A stretch of DNA of 64,000 nucleotides from Prochlorococcus sp. MIT 1300 (GTDB lineage Bacteria; Cyanobacteriota; Cyanobacteriia; PCC-6307; Cyanobiaceae): the NCBI RefSeq assembly GCF_034092375.1, contig NZ_CP139302.1:248001-312000 (forward strand), read 5' to 3'. Both the position numbers and the translations under genes were made by a program. The notes under the pieces are model-generated. The model was given only the letters and a program-made list of their open reading frames with translations. It made no database searches and was not told the DNA's origin. Below are positions 18,640-27,511 of this stretch, piece by piece (the stretch's first letter is position 1; each line of letters begins with the position of its first letter).

Positions 18640-19593
18640 TTAGTACTTAAGGCTTAGACGCTTGACCATCCATTGAGCAAATATGTTGACGAAAAGAGTC
18701 AGTAACATGAGGATAAATGCAGCGTACATAAGAGATGAAACCTGGCTGCCATCAGCCTCACCAAATTGATTGGCGAGCATAGCCGCAATAGTGTTGGCTG
18801 GTGCTAACAAGGAAAAGCTGAAGTTGTTCGAATTTCCTATTATCATTGTTACAGCCATGGTTTCTCCCAAAGCTCTTCCTAGTGATAGTAATATCCCTCC
18901 AGTTATTCCAGAAATTGCAGCAGGTAATATTACATTAAATATTGTAATCCACCTTGTGGCACCAATCCCATAAGCAGCTTGCCTTAATCCTTCTGGGACT
19001 TGATTTAATGAGTCTCTGGAAATTGCGGTAATGATTGGCAAAATCATAATTGAGAGTATTAATATTGCAGGTGCCATTCCAGGTCCCATAGGCTCAGAAC
19101 TAAAGATCGGTAACCATCCAAGTTTGGTATTTAAATATACAAGAAATGGTCTTATAAATGGTTCCATAACAAAGATGGCCCACAGTCCCAATACTACGGA
19201 GGGTATAGCCGCTAGAAGCTCAACCATGATCCCAATAACATTCCTTATATATATTGGTATAATGTCCTCTGTAATAAATATGGCACATCCAACTCCTAGA
19301 GGTACAGCTATTAAAAGTGAAAACAATGAGGTAACTATTGTTCCATAAATTGCTGTAAATGCTCCGTATTCGTCATTCACTGGATTCCAGTTAGACGTGT
19401 AAAGAAAACTAAGGCCATACCGACCCATTGAATCGAGTGATTCCCAGAAGACAACAACTAGAATTGAAAAAAGAACAACGGCTACCATTGAAGCCATTGC
19501 TAGAGCAAAGTTTTTGAAGCCTGTGTCTACGACTTTCTCGGACGGAGGTCTGCTCCTTAGCTTAAAAAGAGTCGGCGACTCATTAGCCGTCAT
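18640..19593 (-). CDS. pstC: Phosphate ABC transporter permease PstC
   Basis: 317 residues with six predicted membrane segments. Has YGTIVTSLFSLLIAVPLGVGCAIF, the ELLAAIPSVVLGLW stretch and the EAA-type loop LRQAAYGIGATRWITIFNVILP, all standard for PstC. First of three pst genes on the minus strand and divergent from dnaK with 144 bp between the starts. The binding protein PstS, PhoU and a PhoB/R pair are not in the window. A single PyTTAAPyPyT-like half-site (19656-19663) lies in the divergent gap but has no tandem partner. Confidence 0.95.
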   Translation of the reverse strand: MTANESPTLFKLRSRPPSEKVVDTGFKNFALAMASMVAVVLFSILVVVFWESLDSMGRYGLSFLYTSNWNPVNDEYGAFTAIYGTIVTSLFSLLIAVPLGVGCAIFITEDIIPIYIRNVIGIMVELLAAIPSVVLGLWAIFVMEPFIRPFLVYLNTKLGWLPIFSSEPMGPGMAPAILILSIMILPIITAISRDSLNQVPEGLRQAAYGIGATRWITIFNVILPAAISGITGGILLSLGRALGETMAVTMIIGNSNNFSFSLLAPANTIAAMLANQFGEADGSQVSSLMYAAFILMLLTLFVNIFAQWMVKRLSLKY

Positions 19594-19737
19594 TAGACAT
19601 GACCTAACTCATCCTGAAATTAGTGGGTTTATGACCTATTTTTCACTAATGAAGTCTTAACTAATGGATTTCCCTACATTAGAGAGGCTTTTCAATTAAG
19701 TTTTGCTCGGTACGGTTGACTTTATTCAGAAATAAAC

Positions 19738-21732
19738 ATGGGGCGGATCGTTGGAATTGATCTTGGTACGACAAACTCCGTTTTGGGGGTTTTAGAAGCT
19801 GGTCGCCCACTAGTAATAGCTAATGCAGAAGGCTGTAGAACAACCCCATCTGTTGTGGGATATACAAAAGATGCAGAGCTCCTGGTTGGTCAATTGGCCC
19901 GAAGGCAACTCGTTTTAAGTCCCAAGAACACATTCGCAAATCTAAAGCGTTTTGTTGGTCGATATTGGGATGAACTTGAGGACAACAGCCTGTCTGTGCC
20001 TTATAACGTCAGGGCAAACTCACAGGGAAATGTTCGTATCACTTGCCCAGCAACTGAACGAGAGTATGCCCCTGAAGAATTAGTTTCGTGCATTATTAGA
20101 AAGCTTATAGATGATGCAGAGACATATTTAGGGGAAAGTGTTGAATCAGCTGTCGTAACAGTACCTGCATATTTCAATGATGCTCAACGTCAGGCCACTA
20201 GAGACGCTGCCAGATTGGCTGGAATCAAAATCGAGAGGATCCTTAACGAACCAACAGCAGCAGCCCTTGCTTATGGTTTTGACAAGAGTTCTGCTCGCCG
20301 CGTTCTTGTTTTTGACTTAGGGGGTGGAACTTTTGACGTGTCCTTAATGCGAGTCGCAAATGGTGTTTTTGATGTTAAAGCTACTTGTGGGGATACTCAA
20401 CTTGGTGGAAATGATTTTGATCAACGAATTGTTGACTGGTTGTCAGAGAACTTCAAAAAAGAATATGGACTTGATCTAAGACGCGATAGACAAGCACTTC
20501 AACGTCTTACCGAATCTGCTGAGAAGGCCAAACAAGAGTTATCTGGTGTTCAAAGTACGCCTATTTCCCTCCCATTTATAGCTACTGGCAATGAAGGCCC
20601 CCTTCATATTGAGACAACCATTGACAGGGTTACTTTTGAAGGTTTGTGTACAGACCTTTTGGATCGATTGCTAGCACCTGTTCAATCAACACTTCAAGAT
20701 TCTGGGTGGAGTCCTGATCAGGTGGATGAGGTAGTTCTTGTTGGGGGCAGTACTCGAATGCCTATGGTTCAGCAACTTGTAAGAACGCTTGTCCCAAACC
20801 CCCCTTGTCAGTCTGTTAATCCTGATGAAGTTGTGGCTATCGGAGCTGCAGTTCAAGCTGGAATTCTTACTGGTGAGCTTAGAGATTTGCTACTTAATGA
20901 TGTAACACCTCTTTCCTTGGGCTTAGAAACAGTTGGAGGCCTCATGAAAGTTTTGATACCAAGGAACACTCCTATTCCTGTTCGTCAATCAGATGTATTT
21001 AGTACGTCTGAATCTAACCAATCTGCCGTTGAGATACATGTCTGGCAGGGTGAACGTCAATTAGCTGCCGATAACAAGTCCTTAGGACGCTTCAGACTTT
21101 CTGGTATACCACCAGCGCCCAGAGGAGTTCCACAGGTCCAGGTGGCATTCGATATAGATGCAAACGGTTTATTAGAAGTAAGTGCAACAGATAGAACTAC
21201 AGGACGAAAGCAATCTGTAAACATTCAAGGGGGGTCTACCCTTAACGAAGATGAGCTTAAACGCTTGCTTGCTGAAGCTGAAGCTAAATCGTCTGAAGAT
21301 AAACGAAAAAGGGCCTCTATAGATCGACGTAATAGTGCATTAACTCTTGTTGCTCAGGCTGAAAGAAGACTTCGAGATGCAGCTTTAGAATTGGGCCCCT
21401 ATGGAGCAGAACGTCAACAACGAGCTGTTGAGTTAAATATGAGAGATGTTCAGGACCTTTTACAAGAAAATAATCCGCAGGAATTAGAACTTGCTGTAGC
21501 TTCGCTCCAAGAAGCGCTTTTTGGACTTAATCGTAGGCTTTCATCTGAAAGACGTACAGATGGCAACCCATTACAGGGAATAAAAAATACATTTGGTTCT
21601 TTAAAAGATGAGCTTTTCTCAGATGATTATTGGGATGATGACCCTTGGGACTACCCTTCACGTTCTTCTATAGATAGGAGAAGTGGAGGAAGAGGAGGCC
21701 TAGATCCTTGGGATAATGACTACTACCGCTAG
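19738..21732 (+). CDS. dnaK: Hsp70 chaperone, DnaK paralogue
   Basis: 664 residues. ATPase domain: phosphate 1 GIDLGTTNS, phosphate 2 VFDLGGGTFDVS, adenosine motif VVLVGGSTRMP. Substrate domain begins near residue 385 (DVTPLSLGLETVGG). The C-terminal tail is not the GGDDVVDAE/EEVD type but an acidic, aromatic-rich one with WDDDPWD and GGLDPWDNDYYR. Cyanobacteria carry several dnaK paralogues; the unusual tail and the directly overlapping dnaJ suggest one of the specialised ones (DnaK1/DnaK3 type), but I do not choose between them. Overlaps dnaJ by 17 bp. Confidence 0.93.
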   Translation: MGRIVGIDLGTTNSVLGVLEAGRPLVIANAEGCRTTPSVVGYTKDAELLVGQLARRQLVLSPKNTFANLKRFVGRYWDELEDNSLSVPYNVRANSQGNVRITCPATEREYAPEELVSCIIRKLIDDAETYLGESVESAVVTVPAYFNDAQRQATRDAARLAGIKIERILNEPTAAALAYGFDKSSARRVLVFDLGGGTFDVSLMRVANGVFDVKATCGDTQLGGNDFDQRIVDWLSENFKKEYGLDLRRDRQALQRLTESAEKAKQELSGVQSTPISLPFIATGNEGPLHIETTIDRVTFEGLCTDLLDRLLAPVQSTLQDSGWSPDQVDEVVLVGGSTRMPMVQQLVRTLVPNPPCQSVNPDEVVAIGAAVQAGILTGELRDLLLNDVTPLSLGLETVGGLMKVLIPRNTPIPVRQSDVFSTSESNQSAVEIHVWQGERQLAADNKSLGRFRLSGIPPAPRGVPQVQVAFDIDANGLLEVSATDRTTGRKQSVNIQGGSTLNEDELKRLLAEAEAKSSEDKRKRASIDRRNSALTLVAQAERRLRDAALELGPYGAERQQRAVELNMRDVQDLLQENNPQELELAVASLQEALFGLNRRLSSERRTDGNPLQGIKNTFGSLKDELFSDDYWDDDPWDYPSRSSIDRRSGGRGGLDPWDNDYYR

Positions 21733-22618
21733 TACAAATTACTGGTCCTTACTTGGGCTTGATCCAGGCAGTGACCATGAAGAGCTCAAAAGAGCATTTA
21801 GGCGGGAGGCAAGAAAGTGGCACCCCGATTTAAACATTAATGATATACATGCAGAAGAACGATTTAAGCTAGTAAATGAGGCTTACGCTGTTCTAAGTGA
21901 TCCACGTAGAAGGGCAGAATGGGAGAAAAGTCTTGATCCAATAGAAAATATGAATGATCCTTTTGCTATTGGTTTTCCGAGCTTTGAGGATTATCTAGAC
22001 ATTGTTTTAGGAGTTAAAAATACACATCCTTCGGAACAGCTAGAAACTAATGAGGTAACTCAAGAAGATAGAAGGAATTGGCCAACAAGAGTTCAATCTT
22101 CTCCCCCACCTGTTCAAGCATTTGAAGATATAGAAAGTCTCGTGGCACTTACACCAGAACAGGCCTTATACGGAACAGACGTTGAACTTGAACTTGAAGA
22201 TGGCAGACTTATTGAAGTACCAACTCCACCGCTTGCAGGGGATGGCTGGAGATTGAGACTGGCTGGAGTTGCGCCAGGGGGAAAAGATCATTTTCTTCAA
22301 CTACGTGTTACGACTGAAGATGGCTTAAGAATTGACGGAATAAGGGTTCATTATCGGCTCGAATTATTACCCCCGGATGCTGTTTTAGGTTGTGCTGTAG
22401 AAGTGCCAACCATGTCAGGGACCGTAACCTTACAGGTCCCTCCATCATCCTCTAGTGGCAGGCTACTTCGATTAAGAGGTAGGGGCTTGGAATTAGATGG
22501 CCGCAGAGGCGATCAGTTGGTAGAAATAGTTGTTGTTATTCCATCTGATACAAGCGAGGCTGAGTTTGCTTTGTATAAAAGACTTCAAGAATTGTCTTTA
22601 GATCCAGAAGCCTTTTGA
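21716..22618 (+). CDS. DnaJ-family co-chaperone without zinc finger (type II, CbpA-like)
   Basis: 300 residues. N-terminal J domain with YWSLLGLDPGSDHEELKRAF and the HPD motif in RKWHPDLN (near residue 36), which stimulates Hsp70 ATPase. No CxxCxGxG zinc repeats. The C-terminal part (about 150-285) is a DnaJ_C-type peptide-binding domain (VEVPTMSGTVTLQVPPSSSSGRLLRLRGRGL). The ATG lies inside the 3' end of dnaK (17 bp overlap), so it is surely the co-chaperone made with that DnaK. A linker of about 70 residues separates the two domains. Confidence 0.9.
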   Translation: MTTTASTNYWSLLGLDPGSDHEELKRAFRREARKWHPDLNINDIHAEERFKLVNEAYAVLSDPRRRAEWEKSLDPIENMNDPFAIGFPSFEDYLDIVLGVKNTHPSEQLETNEVTQEDRRNWPTRVQSSPPPVQAFEDIESLVALTPEQALYGTDVELELEDGRLIEVPTPPLAGDGWRLRLAGVAPGGKDHFLQLRVTTEDGLRIDGIRVHYRLELLPPDAVLGCAVEVPTMSGTVTLQVPPSSSSGRLLRLRGRGLELDGRRGDQLVEIVVVIPSDTSEAEFALYKRLQELSLDPEAF

Positions 22619-22673
22619 AATGACTCAAACTAAATAGTAGATTGATTTTATTTCTTTACTGAACAAGATTATT

Positions 22674-23081
22674 ATGAGAGTATATGTTCTTCTTTATGAT
22701 GCAGGTAAAGACAGTGAGGGCATTCATTCAATAGAAGTATCAGCAGAAACTTTAGTTCTTATGTTTGAGAATAAGGATGACGCGGAACGTTATGCAGGAC
22801 TTTTAGAGGCCCAAGACTTTCCAGTACCTTCTATAGAAGAATTAGACAGAGATGAAGTTGAGGCTTTTTGTGCAGGAGCGGGGTATAAAGCAAAAATCGT
22901 TAGCGATGGATTCATCCCTAAGGATGACGAGGAACGGATCTTGCTTGCTCCCCCAGAATTAAATAAAGATGTTACTAACTGGAAGGATGATATAAAAGAA
23001 GAAATACCAAAAAACTCCGAGGAAAGCTTAGAGCATACTGAATTGGATGATATAAAGAAAAAACTCGAAGGACTCCTTTGA
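22674..23081 (+). CDS. DUF3110 protein
   Basis: 135 residues, acidic, no membrane segment. Starts MRVYVLLYDAGKDSEGIHSI and continues with ENKDDAERYAGLLEAQDFP, the characteristic part of DUF3110, a function-unknown cyanobacterial and plant family. The C-terminal third is low-complexity and charged (EEIPKNSEESLEHTELDDIKKKLEGLL) and may be disordered or helical. It is 55 bp after dnaJ and overlaps the longest possible murQ frame by 4 bp. Confidence 0.8.
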   Translation: MRVYVLLYDAGKDSEGIHSIEVSAETLVLMFENKDDAERYAGLLEAQDFPVPSIEELDRDEVEAFCAGAGYKAKIVSDGFIPKDDEERILLAPPELNKDVTNWKDDIKEEIPKNSEESLEHTELDDIKKKLEGLL

Positions 23082-23116
23082 TTCCGCCACTAAACCCTTC
23101 AAATATATATACCGCA

Positions 23117-24046
23117 ATGATAACTAACAAAGGTCAGGAAGTACTAACTGAACAAGAAAATCCCCTTAGTCGAAACCTGGATGTAATGAGCACAGAAGAA
23201 TTAGTCAGTTTATTTGTACAAGAAGATAAATATCCACAACAAGCTGTGCAGAGAGCAATGCCTAGAATTAGTGAGGCGATAGAAGCAATTGCAGGGCGAG
23301 TGCATAAAGGGGGTAAGTTGTTTTATTTAGGTGCTGGTACTTCTGGAAGGTTAGGAGTATTAGATGCTTCAGAATGTCCGCCTACATTTTCTACTCCTTC
23401 TGAATTAGTCCAAGGTGTTATTGCAGGAGGCGATGACGCCCTACGAACTAGTGCAGAAGGTAGCGAAGATAATACAAAAGCTTCAGTTTTAGACCTTCAA
23501 TCACGCTCTTTTTCTTCGTTAGATGTTCTAATCGGTATCTCAGCATGTGGAACCACACCGTATGTTTTAGGTGGATTAAACTATGGTCATCAGATAGGAG
23601 CTTTAACTGTTTCTATCTCATGTGTCCCTCCAGATGAAATAGTTATTCCTTGCGACATTGATATTAGATTACTTACAGGTCCTGAATTGTTAACAGGTTC
23701 TACTAGGTTAAAAGCTGGAACAGCAACAAAAATGACCCTCAACATTATTTCGACAGTTCTAATGATTAATCTTGGAAAAGTATATGGAAACAGAATGATT
23801 GATGTTTCTGCGACAAATAGAAAGTTAAAAGATAGAGCAATTCGAATTATTCGAGATTTGACATACTTAGGATTTGATCATGCAAAAAAAATCCTAGATC
23901 AAAGTAAAGGCTCTGTTAAGATTGCTTTGCTGAGGCATGCAGCAGGTCTTAACCAGAGCGAAGCCGAGATTATACTCAAGGAAAATAATAACAATTTAAG
24001 ATCTTCTTTGGATAAATTGAAGGTATCCTTGCCTAAGGCCCCATAA
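23117..24046 (+). CDS. murQ: N-acetylmuramic acid 6-phosphate etherase
   Basis: Cleaves the lactyl ether of MurNAc-6-phosphate to GlcNAc-6-phosphate and lactate during cell-wall recycling. SIS-fold motifs are seen: YLGAGTSGRLGVLDASECPPTF and AGGDDALRTSAEGSEDN, then ISACGTTPYVLGGL and TGPELLTGSTRLKAGTATKM, all diagnostic. The frame is open from a TTG at 23078 overlapping the previous stop, but homologues begin close to 'ITxxxxxLTEQxNP', so I use ATG 23117 (309 residues). No MurNAc kinase or transporter is nearby. Confidence 0.92.
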   Translation: MITNKGQEVLTEQENPLSRNLDVMSTEELVSLFVQEDKYPQQAVQRAMPRISEAIEAIAGRVHKGGKLFYLGAGTSGRLGVLDASECPPTFSTPSELVQGVIAGGDDALRTSAEGSEDNTKASVLDLQSRSFSSLDVLIGISACGTTPYVLGGLNYGHQIGALTVSISCVPPDEIVIPCDIDIRLLTGPELLTGSTRLKAGTATKMTLNIISTVLMINLGKVYGNRMIDVSATNRKLKDRAIRIIRDLTYLGFDHAKKILDQSKGSVKIALLRHAAGLNQSEAEIILKENNNNLRSSLDKLKVSLPKAP

Positions 24047-24065
24047 ATCATCAGTAACTTTCATA

Positions 24066-24081
24066 CTCAATATTCATTGAG
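24066..24081. repeat. Short hairpin downstream of murQ
   Basis: Arms CTCAAT and ATTGAG flank a 4-nt loop (ATTC). It begins 20 bp after the murQ stop. No T-tract follows, so a terminator role is uncertain. Confidence 0.35.
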
Positions 24082-24120
24082 ATTACGAATACTCCATCTT
24101 GATAAATTGCTGACAAAACT

Positions 24121-24140
24121 TTCTGAATGCCGATTCAGAA
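24121..24140. repeat. 8-bp hairpin between murQ and the cyclophilin gene
   Basis: Perfect arms TTCTGAAT and ATTCAGAA with the loop GCCG. It is the strongest stem in the 144-bp gap. An A/T-rich stretch follows (ACAATTTTGAATAAT). It could end the murQ transcript or sit in the leader of the next gene. Confidence 0.4.
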
Positions 24141-24190
24141 GACAATTTTGAATAATCTGCTAGTATTTAATAGATTTACATGGCTTAACA

Positions 24191-24628
24191 GTGACTACAG
24201 CATTGATGGAAACAGAGGCTGGCATTATCGAGCTTGAACTTTTTGACAATGATGCTCCAAAAACTGTTGAAAACTTCGTCAAGCTTGTCAATGAAGGTTT
24301 TTATAATGGTTTAGCGTTTCACCGAGTTATAGATGGTTTTATGGCCCAAGGAGGTTGTCCAAATACACGTGACGGAGCAGGAGGAATGCCAGGAACTGGT
24401 GGTCCAGGATATACGATTGATTGTGAAATAAACTCCAAAAAACATTTGCCTGGAAGCTTGTCAATGGCCCATGCAGGAAAAAATACAGGCGGGAGCCAGT
24501 TCTTTATAGTTCATGAGTCACAACCACATTTAGATGGTGTGCATACAGTATTCGGCCAAACAAAAAATATGGATGTTGTACTAGGTCTTAAGAACGGCTC
24601 TAGAATTAACAAAGTAACCATTAAATAG
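24191..24628 (+). CDS. Cyclophilin-type peptidyl-prolyl cis-trans isomerase
   Basis: 145 residues, a single cyclophilin domain with no signal peptide, so cytoplasmic. Key stretches are [15 protein letters not shown] (catalytic Arg in FHR), [26 protein letters not shown] (the SQFFI active-site strand) and [10 protein letters not shown]. Start is GTG at 24191, giving [17 protein letters not shown], which matches the family's usual N-terminus. The end is convergent with ribBA (8 bp gap). Confidence 0.94.
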   Translation: MTTALMETEAGIIELELFDNDAPKTVENFVKLVNEGFYNGLAFHRVIDGFMAQGGCPNTRDGAGGMPGTGGPGYTIDCEINSKKHLPGSLSMAHAGKNTGGSQFFIVHESQPHLDGVHTVFGQTKNMDVVLGLKNGSRINKVTIK

Positions 24629-24636
24629 ATATTTTA

Positions 24637-26364
24637 TTAGGACCATTGTATTAGGAGGGTATCATAAGATTTTTTTAAATCCTTTATCATTGTGTGATCA
24701 ATTTGAGTTAACTCTGAAAGATTGTGGTCTATAATTTCCATATTTTGTGAAGGGTGAATAGCTCGGTTCGCTCTATCTGAAACAAATAGACCAACTCTTT
24801 TTGTTCCATTCCAGCTAGACAATTCTAGAATAAATTTCACTAACCTTTTCCAATCAATTTCTGATAGAACATTCGATTCAGATAAAGCTAAGTCTTTTAT
24901 ACTCCATAAAAAGATTGGTCTTTCCCAAATAGCTAATAACCTTGGAGAAAATTCAGCTTTAAGGAAATATTTATGGTCATTTGCCCAGTCATTTATATGT
25001 TTTCTTAAATGAGGTAGTGATTCATTATCTACTTTTCCGTCCCATGACAATACGATAAAAGGGTGTGAACTATCCTCGATTTTGAGTTCATTTGGCGGGT
25101 CAATAAGATGACCCAACTTTTCTCTTTTGACTGCTAGATAAGACGCATTATAGTCGCTTGGACATATTACTAGGGGTACTCGAGTAACTACTTGGATTCC
25201 GTATCCACCTAAGCCAGCAATCTTACGTGGGTTATTAGTAAGTAATCTGAGTCGATTAACACCTAAATCAGTAAGTATTTGAGCTCCCACTCCATAATTT
25301 CTTAAATCGGCGGCAAATCCAAGTCTTTCATTCGCCTCCACAGTGTCTAATCCACCATCTTGAAGGCTATAAGCTTTTAGTTTATTTATAAGTCCTATTC
25401 CTCTACCCTCTTGCCTTAGATAAACGACAATACCTTCCCCTTCCTGCTCAATTCGGGACAATGCAGCCTCAAGTTGAGGCCTACAATCACACCTTAGAGA
25501 ACCAAAGGCATCTCCAGTAAGACATTCTGAATGCATTCTTACAAGTATTGGTTCTTTCAAGCTTCCTAAATCTCCTTTAACTAGAGCGACATGTTCTGTT
25601 CCATCGAGTTCATTTTTATAACCAATTGCTTTAAATCCTCCAAATTGACTAGGTAGCTCAGCACAAGCTTTTCTATAAACAAAACGCTCATTCTCTAATC
25701 TATATCTAATTAAATCGGCTATGCTAATTAACTTAAGGCCCCATTCCCTTGCATATTTATAAAGTTGAGGAAGACGGGCCATTGATCCATCCGCATTCTG
25801 TATTTCACATATAACTCCTGAAGGATTTAATCCTGATAGTTGAGACAAGTCAACTGCTGCTTCAGTATGGCCAGCCCTTTTAAGAACTCCACCTTGCCTA
25901 GCTCTAAGTGGGAAAATATGACCTGGTCTCCTTAGCTCTAGAGGCTTTGTTTCCGGATTAATTGCAACTTGAATAGTTCTTGCACGATCTTCTGCGGAGA
26001 TGCCAGTTTGGACCCCATGTTCAGGCCCCCCATCAATACTGACGGTAAAAGCAGTTTGATTAGCATCTGTATTTCTATCGACCATCAGAGGCAAATCCAA
26101 TTGATCTAACCTCTCTCCATGCATCGCTAGACAAATGAGGCCTCTTGCCTCCGTCGCCATAAAATTAATTTGTTCAGGTGTTGCAAATTGTGCGGCACAA
26201 ATCAAATCACCTTCGTTTTCCCGGCGCTCATCATCAACAACAACTACGCATTCCCCATTGCGTATAGCAGCCAGAGCATCAGCTATCTCGTCAAATTGCA
26301 CTTCGTATGAATCGGTCTTTTCCAAAAAATCCTCAGGTCTTGTGGTTGAGATTGCTTGCCTCAT
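24637..26364 (-). CDS. ribBA: Bifunctional 3,4-dihydroxy-2-butanone-4-phosphate synthase / GTP cyclohydrolase II
   Basis: Makes both building blocks of riboflavin. The RibB half has VVVDDERRENEGDLICAA and LRRPGHIFPLRARQGGVLKR; the RibA half has the zinc site HSECLTGDAFGSLRCDC and the GTP/catalytic stretch YLRQEGRGIGLINKLKAY. About 145 further residues follow RibA (from SSHPFIVLSWDG); longer RibBA proteins with such a tail are usual in this group and the tail's role is unknown. The frame opens at a GTG (26385), but the ATG at 26364 fits better with family N-termini, giving 575 residues. It is divergent from argC with only about 40 bp between starts. Confidence 0.93.
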   Translation of the reverse strand: MRQAISTTRPEDFLEKTDSYEVQFDEIADALAAIRNGECVVVVDDERRENEGDLICAAQFATPEQINFMATEARGLICLAMHGERLDQLDLPLMVDRNTDANQTAFTVSIDGGPEHGVQTGISAEDRARTIQVAINPETKPLELRRPGHIFPLRARQGGVLKRAGHTEAAVDLSQLSGLNPSGVICEIQNADGSMARLPQLYKYAREWGLKLISIADLIRYRLENERFVYRKACAELPSQFGGFKAIGYKNELDGTEHVALVKGDLGSLKEPILVRMHSECLTGDAFGSLRCDCRPQLEAALSRIEQEGEGIVVYLRQEGRGIGLINKLKAYSLQDGGLDTVEANERLGFAADLRNYGVGAQILTDLGVNRLRLLTNNPRKIAGLGGYGIQVVTRVPLVICPSDYNASYLAVKREKLGHLIDPPNELKIEDSSHPFIVLSWDGKVDNESLPHLRKHINDWANDHKYFLKAEFSPRLLAIWERPIFLWSIKDLALSESNVLSEIDWKRLVKFILELSSWNGTKRVGLFVSDRANRAIHPSQNMEIIDHNLSELTQIDHTMIKDLKKSYDTLLIQWS

Positions 26365-26404
26365 TATCGGCAGAAGTACGATCACCTCATAGTTCGATCA
26401 TCAA

Positions 26405-27511
26405 ATGAATAGATCATCATCCCAATTACCTATACATTCAACAGTTTCGGAAGCGCTCAGAGTTGCTGTGGTGGGAGCCTCGGGTTACGGAGGAATGCAA
26501 CTGATCAGACTCCTTGAACAACATCCTGTTTTCCATGTGAGCTTTCTTGGGGGTGAAAGGAGTGCAGGGAAGATGTGGAAAGATGTATGCCCATTTATAA
26601 ATATGGCAGAAGATCTACCAATTGAGGTTCCTGATGCCAGGAAAATTGCTGAAAAGGCAGACTTTGCTGTCTTGAGCCTTCCCAATGGCCTTTCTAGCCA
26701 ACTCACACCAAAGTTACTGGAGCTTGGCGTCCGGGTTGTTGACTTGTCGGCTGACTATCGATACAAATCTCTGGATCTTTGGAAACAAGTCTACAAAGCT
26801 GAAGCAAATAAATTTAAACGAGCTGATGATGAATTATGCAAAAAAGCTGTTTATGGGTTGCCAGAATGGAATCAGAATGCGATCAAAGGTGCCAACCTTG
26901 TTGCTGCCCCTGGGTGCTTTCCTACAGCGAGTTTACTTCCACTAATACCTTTCCTAAAGCAAGGGCTAATCGAAAATGATGGAATTGTAATTGATGCTAA
27001 AAGTGGTACTTCCGGAGGTGGAAGATCTCCTAAAGAAAGTCTACTTTTAGCTGAGGCTTCAGAGTCTATAAAACCATATGGAGTTATTGGTCACAGACAC
27101 ACATCTGAAATTGAGCAGGTGGCAAGTGAATTTGCAGGTTCATCAATTTGTCTCCAATTTACTCCCCATTTAATTCCTATGGTTCGCGGTTTGCTATCGA
27201 CTATCTACGCAAGGTTGAGAGACCCAGGCCTTACGGCTGATGATTGCTTTATTCTTTTAGAAGCTGCATATTCTCGTAATAATAATATCAACGTACTCCC
27301 TGTTGGTACTTATCCAGAAACAAAGTGGGCTAAACATACAAATTTAGCATTTCTGTCATTGCAGGTAGATAAACGAACTGGCCAATTGATCTTAATGAGT
27401 GCAATTGATAATTTATTAAAAGGTCAGGCTTCCCAGGCCATCCAATGTTTAAATGTTATGAATAAATTCCCTGAACAAGAAGGTCTACCTCTCAACACAT
27501 ATTATCCCTAG
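26405..27511 (+). CDS. argC: N-acetyl-gamma-glutamyl-phosphate reductase
   Basis: NADPH-dependent third step of arginine synthesis. 368 residues: Rossmann start VAVVGASGYGGMQLIRLL, the catalytic cysteine in AAPGCFPTA (Cys near residue 170), DAKSGTSGGGR and the His-containing GHRHTSEIEQ. About 18 residues of extra polar sequence precede the Rossmann motif, so a later start is possible. The last 20 bp overlap the convergent purN. Confidence 0.96.
   Translation: MNRSSSQLPIHSTVSEALRVAVVGASGYGGMQLIRLLEQHPVFHVSFLGGERSAGKMWKDVCPFINMAEDLPIEVPDARKIAEKADFAVLSLPNGLSSQLTPKLLELGVRVVDLSADYRYKSLDLWKQVYKAEANKFKRADDELCKKAVYGLPEWNQNAIKGANLVAAPGCFPTASLLPLIPFLKQGLIENDGIVIDAKSGTSGGGRSPKESLLLAEASESIKPYGVIGHRHTSEIEQVASEFAGSSICLQFTPHLIPMVRGLLSTIYARLRDPGLTADDCFILLEAAYSRNNNINVLPVGTYPETKWAKHTNLAFLSLQVDKRTGQLILMSAIDNLLKGQASQAIQCLNVMNKFPEQEGLPLNTYYP

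Noticed and set aside
19656-19663. CTTAACTA as a Pho box for the pst operon
   Set aside because: Only one half-site, no tandem partner at the required spacing, and it is oriented toward dnaK.
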